The notes under the pieces: model-generated
Database searches by the model: none
Told to the model about the DNA's origin: nothing
Seen by the model: only the letters and a program-made list of their open reading frames with translations
Made by a program: the position numbers and the translations under genes
Part shown: one piece after another, positions 26,809-35,115 of the stretch
Layout: every line of letters begins with the position of its first letter
Numbering within the stretch: position 1 is the stretch's first letter
Source: Candidatus Thiothrix sulfatifontis
GTDB taxonomy: Bacteria > Pseudomonadota > Gammaproteobacteria > Thiotrichales > Thiotrichaceae
Length of the DNA: 64,000 nucleotides
Assembly: GCA_022828425.1 (NCBI GenBank)
Contig: CP094685.1
Coordinates: 682,001-746,000, forward strand
Direction of reading: 5' to 3'

Positions 26809-28296
26809 ATGGCTAAAGTAAATACAAGTCTTAATGATGAGAGAACCATTGAGCTTGTTCAACGCAAAGGTTTGTTGGCAGGTCGGTATAAATGGCAAAT
26901 TTTGCGCTTGGCATTGGCACGCTCTCTGAAAATGACCACGCCACCGGGCGAACACTATGACTTTGGAACTAGTGACGGCAAAGAATACTCATTGGAGCAA
27001 GTCTGTGGAGAAGGCAAGCCTGATGATGAAAATTTTACTGATCTCTATCGTCTGTTAATAAGTAACTACCATCAACAAGATTTGTTTACTGATGAGGAAA
27101 TGTTTGTCCGTTTGTTACAACGTCACATCCGGCGCGGTTTAGATGAGTTTCGCACCAGTTGGCGGGAGTCACACGATTTCCATGAGTACCTGTATCAATC
27201 CTTATTCAGCAACCTGAATACAGCAAAACAGCAGGATAGAAATGCCGCCCCACTACCATTACTGGAAATGTTAGAAGAAATAGGTGTTCGTGGGCATATC
27301 AAAGAAACCATAGATGGCTCTCGTTTAACCCGTTTTATGTTGCATCTGCCTGATGCTAATGACCTTAGCAAATTGAAGCGGAATCTGGATACATTGGCAT
27401 TTTCTTTAGGCTTGCAAGAACAAGGCATTTTCACCCATGAAACTAACCAACCCAAAGTGATCGGATTGGATGTACCACGTCCTGCCTCATCTTGGCATTC
27501 CCAAGGATTCCATGAACAAAGCCGTTGGATAGAACAAGGGAAAAGTACAACGTTCTTGCTGCCTGTTTATCCCGGTGTGGATGTCTTGGGTAAACCATAC
27601 AGTTTTGATCTGGCAAAAGCACCGCATCTGTTAGTTGCAGGCACAACGGGCAGCGGAAAAAGTGTCCTGTTGCACGCTCTCATTGCTTCACTTATACAAA
27701 GTTGCACGCCTGAGCAACTTCAAATTTATTTGATTGACCCCAAAAGAGTTGAGTTTACGGCGTATAAGCAGTTAGCCCATCTTGCTCCTGAAGGTTTAGT
27801 CATAGATGCGCCAGCCGCACTGAAGCTACTCAAAGAACTAGTGGGTGAAATGGAGCGTCGGGAACAAGTATTAGCCGATGCAGGCGTGCGGGATTTGGAA
27901 GAGGGCTTAACCAAGCAAGTCATCCAGCTTCCTTTTATTGTTGTATTTGTTGAAGAATTATCCGCTCTGTTGATGGAATCACAAGACACGGAAACCTATT
28001 TGGTACGGCTTGCGCAAAAAGCCCGCGCAACGGGCATTCATCTCGTTCTAGCAACACAACGCCCTGATGCTGACACTTTCAGTGGCTTGCTACGCAGCAA
28101 CGTTCCCAGCCGTATTGCTCTGACTGTTCGTACTGCTGCTGAATCACGCATCATTCTGGACGAAACAGGTGCGGAAAAGCTCACTGGTCGTGGCGATATG
28201 TTAATTCGTTTGGTTGGTGGCAACGTTCTGAGGCTACATGGTGTTAATATTAATGCTGACGATATTGCCCAATTAGTCAAAATGACAAGGAAATAG
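26809..28296 (+). CDS. DndE domain fused to an FtsK/HerA-type DNA motor
   Basis: A 495-residue fusion. Residues about 8-115 match DndE, the small DNA-binding subunit of phosphorothioation complexes: a helix with GLLAGRYKWQILRLALARSL, then GKEYSLEQVCGEG, and the conserved end LLQRHIRRGL. DndE is normally a free protein of about 110-130 residues. Residues about 160-490 form an FtsK-type motor: a beta-domain (SRLTRFMLHLP to KVIGLDVPRP), Walker A GTTGSGKS (278-285), Walker B region FIVVFVEEL (Glu382/383) and ATQRPDADTFSGLLRSNVPSRIAL. No membrane helices and no gamma DNA-reading domain are present. The fusion could couple nicked-DNA or backbone recognition to translocation. It sits where dndE belongs in a dnd operon. 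Confidence 0.85.
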   Translation: MAKVNTSLNDERTIELVQRKGLLAGRYKWQILRLALARSLKMTTPPGEHYDFGTSDGKEYSLEQVCGEGKPDDENFTDLYRLLISNYHQQDLFTDEEMFVRLLQRHIRRGLDEFRTSWRESHDFHEYLYQSLFSNLNTAKQQDRNAAPLPLLEMLEEIGVRGHIKETIDGSRLTRFMLHLPDANDLSKLKRNLDTLAFSLGLQEQGIFTHETNQPKVIGLDVPRPASSWHSQGFHEQSRWIEQGKSTTFLLPVYPGVDVLGKPYSFDLAKAPHLLVAGTTGSGKSVLLHALIASLIQSCTPEQLQIYLIDPKRVEFTAYKQLAHLAPEGLVIDAPAALKLLKELVGEMERREQVLADAGVRDLEEGLTKQVIQLPFIVVFVEELSALLMESQDTETYLVRLAQKARATGIHLVLATQRPDADTFSGLLRSNVPSRIALTVRTAAESRIILDETGAEKLTGRGDMLIRLVGGNVLRLHGVNINADDIAQLVKMTRK

Positions 28297-28298
28297 CC

Positions 28299-29528
28299 AT
28301 GCAGATCAAACAGTTCTCACCACTCTTCCTGACGGTTGACCGTATTGGCCCGTTTCAGGAACGCTTGGAGGAGTTCGATTTCACTGATGTGAACGAAGAA
28401 CCCTGTAATGTTTTCCTGTTTGCCTCCAAGAACGGGCGCGGTAAGACCACCTTGCTGGAACTGATGGTTGCCATGATGAACATGCTGGGTAAGACCAAAC
28501 TGGAAAGTTTCGGCTTCGAGCCGCTGGACTACGGCAAAGGACGTGCGCAATGGGATATTCTGGTTCGTACCCAACGTGATGGTGTTGACAAAGTGTGGGT
28601 ACTGTCACTGATCGCTGGTTTTATTGGCAACACTTTCCTGAAAACGTGGGATGAGAAAGAGCTTGACCGCGTTGGTGCGAAAGAATGGCATCGGTTTGGA
28701 TTTCGTCGAACGGATGTAGGTCGGATTGAAATGTTAGGAAAAGTCGACTCATGGACAGGCGAACTTGACGCATGGATTAAAGATTTTAATTCATTACTTC
28801 AACAGGCACAGGAAAAAGACAATACAGAAACAGAACCTCATGGTTTTGAAGATGCATCACTCACTTATCCGACACTACTTTACTTCTCGGCATACCGGAA
28901 TATTCCTAAGCCTGCGAATATTGACCAACGTAGTATTGATCGCCCCAACAATTGGGGATACAAACCAACCCATACTTTTTCTACAGAAGGGCAGTTGTGG
29001 GATCAGTCATTAGATAATTTATTGGTTTGGTTGAAATGGTTGGACGAAGAACGCTTCAAAGAAGCCTTATCAATCATTAATCAACGAGTATTTGGTGAGT
29101 CCAACAAGAAAATTACTGATGTCAACAAACGTACCTTGTTGGCTGACGTTACTGTAGATGGGCAATCACAAGCTCATCGTCTGGATCAAATGAGTAGTGG
29201 GGAAAAGAGCCTTCTGCAAATATTCTTGCGTCTTGGTATTCATATGACAGGTAATACCATTGTTTTCATTGATGAGATAGAAACGCATCTACACACGACT
29301 TGGCGTTTCCAACTTATGTTTGAGCTGATGAAAATGGCACAGAAGCATTATCCCGGCTTCACTTTGTTTGTTACTACGCATACTCAGGAAGTTATGAAGG
29401 CGTTTGCCCCACAATTGACAGAAAAGAATCTGGTGAAGGGGGCGTATATTCTTGAAACCGCCGAAGAAGAAGCTAAAGCACAACGAATCATGCAGGAAAT
29501 GAGGGAGCAACTCAGTGCAGAGTCTTAA
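28299..29528 (+). CDS. RecF/OLD-like ATPase, AriA-like (PARIS-type)
   Basis: A 409-residue AAA/ABC-type ATPase. Walker A is FASKNGRGKTT (Lys49), the signature is MSSGEKSLLQIFLRL (298 on) and Walker B is IVFIDEIETHLH (Asp325-Glu326), followed by the switch histidine in VTTHTQEV. There is no long coiled coil. The next gene, overlapping by 14 bases, encodes a DUF4435 TOPRIM-like protein. An ATPase followed by a DUF4435 protein is the gene pair of the PARIS anti-phage system (AriA-AriB), where the ATPase cage holds the nuclease until a trigger releases it. Assignment to PARIS rests on architecture and order. A generic split OLD system is the alternative. Confidence 0.75.
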   Translation: MQIKQFSPLFLTVDRIGPFQERLEEFDFTDVNEEPCNVFLFASKNGRGKTTLLELMVAMMNMLGKTKLESFGFEPLDYGKGRAQWDILVRTQRDGVDKVWVLSLIAGFIGNTFLKTWDEKELDRVGAKEWHRFGFRRTDVGRIEMLGKVDSWTGELDAWIKDFNSLLQQAQEKDNTETEPHGFEDASLTYPTLLYFSAYRNIPKPANIDQRSIDRPNNWGYKPTHTFSTEGQLWDQSLDNLLVWLKWLDEERFKEALSIINQRVFGESNKKITDVNKRTLLADVTVDGQSQAHRLDQMSSGEKSLLQIFLRLGIHMTGNTIVFIDEIETHLHTTWRFQLMFELMKMAQKHYPGFTLFVTTHTQEVMKAFAPQLTEKNLVKGAYILETAEEEAKAQRIMQEMREQLSAES

Positions 29529-30390
29529 AAGCAGACAACGGGCAACCAGCACAGTTACTACTGACGATGACATTTTATTTAGCCGTTACGCAGGCAAGCG
29601 GATTGTTTACCTTGAGTCAGAAGCAGATGTAAATCTCTATGAGAATTACTGGTTTCGTGATTATTTGAGAAAACTGGCATTTAAACCGGGTAGTGATGGC
29701 AATGCAAACATGAATGGCTGCACTGCGGTAAGGCAAAGTGTTGAGCATGACCGCAGTGCAGGGATTGAATCCTACGGTATTGTAGACAGGGATTCTGTAA
29801 AATCTGCTGACTTATGGGATTTGGTTTGGGAAACGGATGATGAAGTCTTTATCGCCGCTAAACCGTTCGGCGACTATATTAATGTCCTACTGCGTTGGGA
29901 AATGGAAAGCTATTTGCTTGAGCCTCATGCTCTGGAGCGGCATTTAGCTTCCCATCAGCAAGGTCGTGCTGAGCGTCCAACTCATGAAGTCACCTCTGAA
30001 CTGCTTGAACATTGTGACGCATTGATACCATTGGCTGGGCTGAATCTGTTAAGACATTCGCAGCGTAAACGGGAAATAAGCAATCCATATAAGAATAAAA
30101 AACGTGATGATATCGATATTGAAGTAAGGAAATTACTAAATGTGCCCCATGATATAGAGCCTTACGAAGCCAATCTATCAAAGGCAGCAACATTTACGAA
30201 CAGTAGCTCAAATTTACTCGATCAATATCACGGTCTGCTACGTATCATTGATGGAAAGCTATTGCTTAATCGTTGGAAGCAAATTCACGCAATTATGGAT
30301 GACCCACGCTATCATCTTGCGGAGCGAATTAACCCAGCACCCATTGAAATAGCAACGTATATTGATTCAATAAGCTCAAGTCATCTGTAG
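29515..30390 (+). CDS. DUF4435 TOPRIM-like nuclease, AriB-like
   Basis: A 291-residue soluble protein. The N-terminal part shows the TOPRIM pattern: an acidic loop after the first strand (RIVYLESEADVNLY, Glu34/Glu36) and DxD after the third (YGIVDRDS, Asp91 and Asp93). This fits DUF4435 proteins such as AriB, the effector of PARIS, which cuts tRNA when freed from its ATPase partner. The start is the GTG at 29515, with GGGAG placed inside the end of the upstream ATPase gene, so translation is coupled. Target (tRNA, or phosphorothioate-lacking DNA) cannot be read from the sequence. The gene ends 2 bases before the methyltransferase gene. Confidence 0.75.
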   Translation: MQSLKSRQRATSTVTTDDDILFSRYAGKRIVYLESEADVNLYENYWFRDYLRKLAFKPGSDGNANMNGCTAVRQSVEHDRSAGIESYGIVDRDSVKSADLWDLVWETDDEVFIAAKPFGDYINVLLRWEMESYLLEPHALERHLASHQQGRAERPTHEVTSELLEHCDALIPLAGLNLLRHSQRKREISNPYKNKKRDDIDIEVRKLLNVPHDIEPYEANLSKAATFTNSSSNLLDQYHGLLRIIDGKLLLNRWKQIHAIMDDPRYHLAERINPAPIEIATYIDSISSSHL

Positions 30391-30392
30391 AT

Positions 30393-33002
30393 ATGCCGTA
30401 TAGAGGTGAATATCAATTGATAACCTCTGCACCTAGCTTATTGGGCAAACATGTTGGCAGTAATTCCTACTGGCATCATCTTCTGTTCAATGAGCAACCT
30501 TCTGAAGTTCAGAGGCTGATTACTGAAACTCAATATAATTTCAGTTTGAAAACTGAAAAAGACTTCAATGTTATTAAAATCAACCACAAGAAGAGAAAAA
30601 TCTCTTTTTTACAATATATTGACATTTTCAGTATGCCGTTTCCAACTCTAGCATATAGCTGGATAATAGATTTACCCTCGCAATCTATTAAAAAACGTCA
30701 CTATATAACCCCTCACCTGCCCATCCTCCACCGCAAAGAACTCCTTCTCCCCCCCGATCACCCCGACATTCCCAAATTCGCCGCACTTACCAAGCAACTC
30801 GAAGATGCCGGACTTTTCAAAGACTCCCGCAAAATCGGCTATAAAAAACAATGGGAAGAACGCCTCCGCAATGCAGGTTACAAAGTCGTCGATCACACGC
30901 TGGTTAAACTTGATGGAAGTGAAATAGCACCACCCGAAACTACTGAAAAGACTTCCAACGTCGAACGCCACCGCACCGCGCTAACCCGCTACGCCCTCTC
31001 CAAACCCATGCAACTCCTCGCCAAGCATGACTTTCTGGAAGGCAAACACACGATTTTCGACTACGGTTGTGGCAAAGGCAGCGCCGTAGACATCCTGCGC
31101 CAAAACAACCTCACCGCTAACGGTTGGGACCCGCATTTCTGCCCCGACAACCCCAAACACACCGCCGATATTGTCAACCTCGGCTTCGTCATCAACGTGA
31201 TCGAAGACAAGACCGAACGCATGGAAGCCGTGTTAGGCGCATACCAACTTTGCACCCAATTCCTGTGTGCGGCGGTCATGCTCGGCGAACAATCCCCCGA
31301 ACGCGGGCGTTTGTTCCGCGATGGCGTACTCACCAGCCGCAACACCTTCCAACGCTATTATTCCCAAGAAGAATTCCGCGAATACCTGCGCCACGTACTC
31401 GATGAAGACCCAGTAGCTGTCGGCCCCGGCGTGTTTTTCGTATTCAAAGACAAAGACGCAGAACAAGCATTTCTGGAACGCCGCTACCGCAACCGCGCTA
31501 CCGCCAACCGCCTGATCAGCCAATTACCCAAAGTGCCGAAAGCCGAACGCGCCGCCCGCCTCACCAAAGCCGACAAAGAACGCGCCTTCTACGAACAACA
31601 CGCAGCTTTATTGGATGCACTCTGGCTACGCTGGCTAGAACTGGGCAGACCGCCCCAAGACGACGAATTCCCCGACCTTGCCGCCAGCAAAGACCTATTC
31701 GGCACAACACAACGCGCTCTGAAATTCCTGCAACGCTTCCACGGTGATGAACTGCTGAAACTCGCCTTCGACAGCCGCCGCGATGACCTCACGGTGTACT
31801 TTGCGATGCGCCGTTTCGACCAGCAACGCATCTACCGCCATTTGCCGGAAAGCCTCAAACGCGATGTCAAAGCTTTCTTCCAAAACTACCAACACGCCCA
31901 AACCGACGGCGAACGCCTGTTATTCTCAGCGGGCAACCCCGCGTTGCTGCGCCAAATGTGCCAACAAGCCGCCGCGCAAGGCTATGGCTATCTCGATGAA
32001 GAAGGCGCGTTCACCTTCCACACCGCGCAAGTCGTGGCATTGCCGCCGATTTTGCGGGTCTACATCGGTTGCGCCACCTTCGTTTTCGGTGACGTGACCT
32101 CCGCCGATTTGCTGAAAATCCACGCCGAATCCGGCAAATTGTCGCTGATGAAATACGACGACTTTGAAGAATCGCCCCTGCCACGCTTGCTGGAACGCAT
32201 CAAAATCAGCCTAGTCAACCAGCGTTTCGAGTATTACAAATACGGCGACACCTACACTCCGCCTTACTTGTACCGGAAAGCGCGTTTCCTCACCCCCGAC
32301 TTCCCGCACTACGCCGAACAACTCGCCTTTGACCAGGTGCTGGCAACCCACCCTAAGTTTGCCTTAGACGGTTACGGAATACCCCCCGAACAATTCGATG
32401 CCACGTTGCAGCGTTTACGCTTGGCAGTCGTGGGCTTTGAACTGCAACCCGCGCCACACACCCCCGCGTTGGATGACCCCTGCGGTCAATACCACACCTT
32501 CCGCGACTTCATCGAATGCGGCGCAACCCAAGCCAACACCGGCTTACCCAACCTGCCCAAACAACCTGACACCTATAACGCACTCGCCGCGCTTGCCCTG
32601 CACATTATTGACCCGGTAATGGATTACTTTGGCGGTATCGAACTCACCTACGGCTTCTGCTCCCCCGAACTCGCCAAACACATCAAAGGCAGCATCGACC
32701 CCAAACGCGACCAATACGCCGCCCATGAAGTAAATACCCGTGGCAACCTGATCTGCGAACGCAAGGGTGCAGCCTGTGATTTCATCATCCCCGACGAAAA
32801 CATGCTGGAAGTCGCGCAATGGATCGTGCAAAACACCCCGTTTGACCGCCTGTATTTCTACGGCAACGACAAACCGCTACACGTCAGCTACGGCGATGCA
32901 CACAACCGCACTATCGTGCTGATGTTACCGGGAAAAAGCGGACGACTCGTGCCGAAAGTAGTGACGGCGGAAAGATTCGCCGCGATGACGACAGACGCTT
33001 AG
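30393..33002 (+). CDS. DNA phosphorothioation-associated putative methyltransferase
   Basis: An 869-residue protein. Its middle part is the family of putative methyltransferases known from dnd loci: NVERHRTALTRYALSKPMQL, SAM motif I TIFDYGCGKGSAV (Asp223 to Gly229), then GWDPHF and ADIVNLGFVINVIED. A long C-terminal region (about 330-869) is specific to this family and of unknown role. It is the last gene of the six-gene operon. Base composition changes sharply within the gene near 30710: the first 105 codons are AT-rich like the upstream operon, the rest is GC-rich like the core genome. A relic of a related 3' end lies 400 bases downstream. The methylation target is unknown. Confidence 0.82.
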   Translation: MPYRGEYQLITSAPSLLGKHVGSNSYWHHLLFNEQPSEVQRLITETQYNFSLKTEKDFNVIKINHKKRKISFLQYIDIFSMPFPTLAYSWIIDLPSQSIKKRHYITPHLPILHRKELLLPPDHPDIPKFAALTKQLEDAGLFKDSRKIGYKKQWEERLRNAGYKVVDHTLVKLDGSEIAPPETTEKTSNVERHRTALTRYALSKPMQLLAKHDFLEGKHTIFDYGCGKGSAVDILRQNNLTANGWDPHFCPDNPKHTADIVNLGFVINVIEDKTERMEAVLGAYQLCTQFLCAAVMLGEQSPERGRLFRDGVLTSRNTFQRYYSQEEFREYLRHVLDEDPVAVGPGVFFVFKDKDAEQAFLERRYRNRATANRLISQLPKVPKAERAARLTKADKERAFYEQHAALLDALWLRWLELGRPPQDDEFPDLAASKDLFGTTQRALKFLQRFHGDELLKLAFDSRRDDLTVYFAMRRFDQQRIYRHLPESLKRDVKAFFQNYQHAQTDGERLLFSAGNPALLRQMCQQAAAQGYGYLDEEGAFTFHTAQVVALPPILRVYIGCATFVFGDVTSADLLKIHAESGKLSLMKYDDFEESPLPRLLERIKISLVNQRFEYYKYGDTYTPPYLYRKARFLTPDFPHYAEQLAFDQVLATHPKFALDGYGIPPEQFDATLQRLRLAVVGFELQPAPHTPALDDPCGQYHTFRDFIECGATQANTGLPNLPKQPDTYNALAALALHIIDPVMDYFGGIELTYGFCSPELAKHIKGSIDPKRDQYAAHEVNTRGNLICERKGAACDFIIPDENMLEVAQWIVQNTPFDRLYFYGNDKPLHVSYGDAHNRTIVLMLPGKSGRLVPKVVTAERFAAMTTDA
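32925..32978. repeat. Copy 1 of a 54-base repeat (within methyltransferase 3' end)
   Basis: This stretch of the methyltransferase gene (encoding LPGKSGRLVPKVVTAERF) recurs exactly 400 bases downstream at 33325-33378. By eye 47 of 54 bases match. Confidence 0.85.
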
Positions 33003-33065
33003 TCTAAGCAATTACCACCGCAAGAAACTTGCCAGACCACTACAAATGGTTGTACATATGACACC

Positions 33066-33317
33066 ATGAAAACACGAATTGCGAATAAACTGACATTGCG
33101 TTTACCCCAATCATTGCATGAGAAGATCAAAGAGCTGGCAAAGGCGGATGGTGTCTCGATCAATCAATTTTTGGTAACAGCGGCGGCTGAAAAAATGTCT
33201 GCCTTGCTGACCAAAAATTATCTGGCGCAAGAAGCGTCTCAAGCATCACGCGCAGATTTTCTCAAGGTCATGCGTGCTGTATCGGATGTTGAGCCGGAGG
33301 CGTTTGACCGTTTGTGA
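33066..33317 (+). CDS. Ribbon-helix-helix antitoxin-like protein (HicB/CopG type), orphan
   Basis: An 83-residue protein. Residues 7-45 (KLTLRLPQSLHEKIKELAKA then DGVSINQFLVTAAAEKM) form a ribbon-helix-helix domain of the kind found in HicB-family antitoxins that lack the HicB fold. The C-terminal 35 residues (SRADFLKVMRAVSDVEPEAFD) may bind a toxin. No toxin gene lies beside it: upstream is the methyltransferase and downstream only a gene relic and hipA on the other strand. It may repress the operon end or act as an orphan antitoxin against an invading toxin. It sits between the two copies of the 54-base repeat. Confidence 0.7.
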   Translation: MKTRIANKLTLRLPQSLHEKIKELAKADGVSINQFLVTAAAEKMSALLTKNYLAQEASQASRADFLKVMRAVSDVEPEAFDRL

Positions 33318-33324
33318 TCGACTG

Positions 33325-33414
33325 TTGCCGAGGAAAAGCGGGCGACTCGTGCCGAAAGTGGTAACAGCGGAAAGATTCAGTCTGTTAGCTACTACTCAAA
33401 ACAAAACGGGTTAA
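33325..33414 (+). pseudogene. Relic of a second methyltransferase 3' end
   Basis: Bases 33325-33378 match the end of the methyltransferase gene at 47 of 54 positions. Five of the seven changes are silent third-position changes and the other two fall in one codon (Gly to Arg). The frame stays open to a stop at 33412-33414 (LPRKSGRLVPKVVTAERF then SLLATTQNKTG). No start or upstream part remains. The silent-change pattern shows a diverged homologue that was once under selection, not a fresh duplication. The end overlaps the 3' end of hipA on the other strand. Confidence 0.7.
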
Positions 33415-34621
33415 ATACCGCTCGTTGCCAAAGCCGCTCACGTTCATGTGTCGTCATGCCCGCTTGTTCACAGACGCTATGCCAATGCTGTTGGATCGTT
33501 TCCACCTGCTGATCAATCAAATGACGCGCCGCTTCGGAGCTTAATTGGAAGTGCTGGCAGACTGACAAGACGTTCGCCAGTGTAGAAAAGTTGCCGTGGA
33601 TACCGCCAATGCGCATGGCTTGCGTTGCTTCACGATCTGAACGCATTTGCGGGCAAAGATCGTAAGCCGGTGTCAATTGCAGCGAATTCCCGTCCCAAAA
33701 AGCAGCGTGATTACGTGCGTGATCGTCGGTATTACCGATCAGGATATTGAAAACGATCCGCCGGAAGAGTTCGTGTAAGGCGGCAATAGGATTAGCAAAT
33801 CGCAAGCGAATCAGATCAGCTAAGTCTTGATAACTGGCATAGCGGGCTTCCATCTCATTCAAACCCAACAGGCTTAAACCGCTGAGCAAACAACGGCGGT
33901 AGTGTTGGTTTCCTTGTTGAAAGCGGTCAAAACGCTCCACCAATAACACATCTTTCCCCATGACAGATACCAACTGCGTCTGGGCAACGTCAAGCCCCAC
34001 GTGTTGCGCCAATTGCATGGCGACGTATTCCGCTTTCACAATGTTGTAGTAATCCGTCGATGCGCTGAATTTGGCAATGTAGCTGTGCCGCCCGTCGTTG
34101 AGCAGGGCTTTGGGACGTGCGCCCCCGACACTGGTTCCGTGCATTAATGCCACATCCAGTTCTGGAGAAAGGGGTTGCCCAGTTTCCACCCGTTGTGCCG
34201 CCGTTAGTAACTCGGCTAATTGCGCTGCTTGGGTTTGTCGTGATTGGTAATGGCTGCCATCGCGTTGAAAATCCAGCGCACCGATACGGTCACTGCCGGA
34301 TAACAGCAGATAATCGAGTTCATCAGGCGTGAAATTACGGTGTCGGTAACTGATTACTCGCCGTCCCCAAGCATCCGGTGCGGCATCCCGCAGGCAGGAG
34401 TGGAGTGTGTTCAAACCTTCCGGTTGAAACGTGTTTTTGCCTAAGGGTAATTCAAACGGTGATAACGCTATCGCATTCTCACGTTGCAGATAACTGCGTC
34501 CATAGGTGAAATAATGCAATTGCCCCCGCCTGACAATACGCCCAGCAACCACGGGTTCAGTCTGCCCTGGCAACCAAATCCATACATAAGCGCTGTCTGC
34601 TGGCTGTTGGTCAGAAATCAT
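33392..34621 (-). CDS. hipA: HipA-family serine/threonine kinase toxin
   Basis: A 409-residue HipA-like kinase. The N-terminal couple_hipA domain is followed by the catalytic core: the loop GTSVGGARPKALL, the ATP-binding lysine in SYIAKFSAS, the catalytic motif NTDDHARNHAAFW and the metal-binding LTPAYDL. HipA-type toxins phosphorylate targets such as glutamyl-tRNA synthetase and cause dormancy, though the target of this branch is unknown. The gene overlaps its hipB-like partner by 11 bases. Its last bases cross the methyltransferase relic on the other strand. Confidence 0.87.
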   Translation of the reverse strand: MISDQQPADSAYVWIWLPGQTEPVVAGRIVRRGQLHYFTYGRSYLQRENAIALSPFELPLGKNTFQPEGLNTLHSCLRDAAPDAWGRRVISYRHRNFTPDELDYLLLSGSDRIGALDFQRDGSHYQSRQTQAAQLAELLTAAQRVETGQPLSPELDVALMHGTSVGGARPKALLNDGRHSYIAKFSASTDYYNIVKAEYVAMQLAQHVGLDVAQTQLVSVMGKDVLLVERFDRFQQGNQHYRRCLLSGLSLLGLNEMEARYASYQDLADLIRLRFANPIAALHELFRRIVFNILIGNTDDHARNHAAFWDGNSLQLTPAYDLCPQMRSDREATQAMRIGGIHGNFSTLANVLSVCQHFQLSSEAARHLIDQQVETIQQHWHSVCEQAGMTTHERERLWQRAVFNPFCFE

Positions 34622-34934
34622 TATCCAACTCCACTTTGATTGCCCGGGCGCGTTCGGGGAGCAAGCTGGCGAGATTCGCTACGGTGGTCGAAAGACGCTG
34701 CAATTCACGGGCGTTGTCGGTTAGCAGTGGGATGCCGACAATCGTTGCTGCTTCAAACACTGCACCGATGGCAACCTTTGCATCCCCTTTTTCAATGGCA
34801 CTGATGGTTTGGCGGCTAACGCCCAAACGTTCCGCGAGTTCGGCTTGTGGCATTTTTCTTTCCAAACGTGCAGCACGGATCATGTGACCAAAAACTTCCA
34901 GTGTGATGGTGGTACGAGCGGATAATGTCAGCAT
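34611..34934 (-). CDS. hipB: XRE-family antitoxin, HipB-like
   Basis: A 107-residue protein with an N-terminal Cro/C1-type helix-turn-helix (IRAARLERKMPQAELAERLG then VSRQTISAIEKGD). It precedes and overlaps the HipA-like kinase gene, the standard antitoxin-first order. It should bind the kinase and repress the operon. A TTAA-rich imperfect inverted repeat 15 bases upstream of its start is the likely operator. The 40-residue tail is longer than the minimum and may contact the kinase. Confidence 0.85.
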   Translation of the reverse strand: MLTLSARTTITLEVFGHMIRAARLERKMPQAELAERLGVSRQTISAIEKGDAKVAIGAVFEAATIVGIPLLTDNARELQRLSTTVANLASLLPERARAIKVELDNDF

Positions 34935-34949
34935 ATTTAAACATCTTGG

Positions 34950-34974
34950 TTAACTTAATCGCGGTTAAGGTTAA
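34950..34974. promoter_or_regulatory. Operator candidate of the hipBA-like operon
   Basis: TTAACTTAA and TTAAGGTTAA flank a TCGCGG centre and form an imperfect inverted repeat just ahead of the antitoxin start. XRE antitoxins usually bind such sites next to their own promoter. Confidence 0.45.
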
Positions 34975-35115
34975 TTATAGTATGCTTTTGGTGGTAAACG
35001 GCAAGTTTCCCTAAACCTCGATGTTTTGCTGCACTCACGACGGTGCTACACTCTTACCCCTATTCGCGGGTGCAGCAGTGGGGCGACCCGCATTCCTTGA
35101 TTGACGGAGTTTGCA

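Noticed and set aside
33001..33330. Antitoxin gene as a transposed cassette bounded by the 54-base repeats
   Set aside because: The repeats differ mainly at silent codon positions, so they are homologous gene ends, not transposon ends or target duplications.
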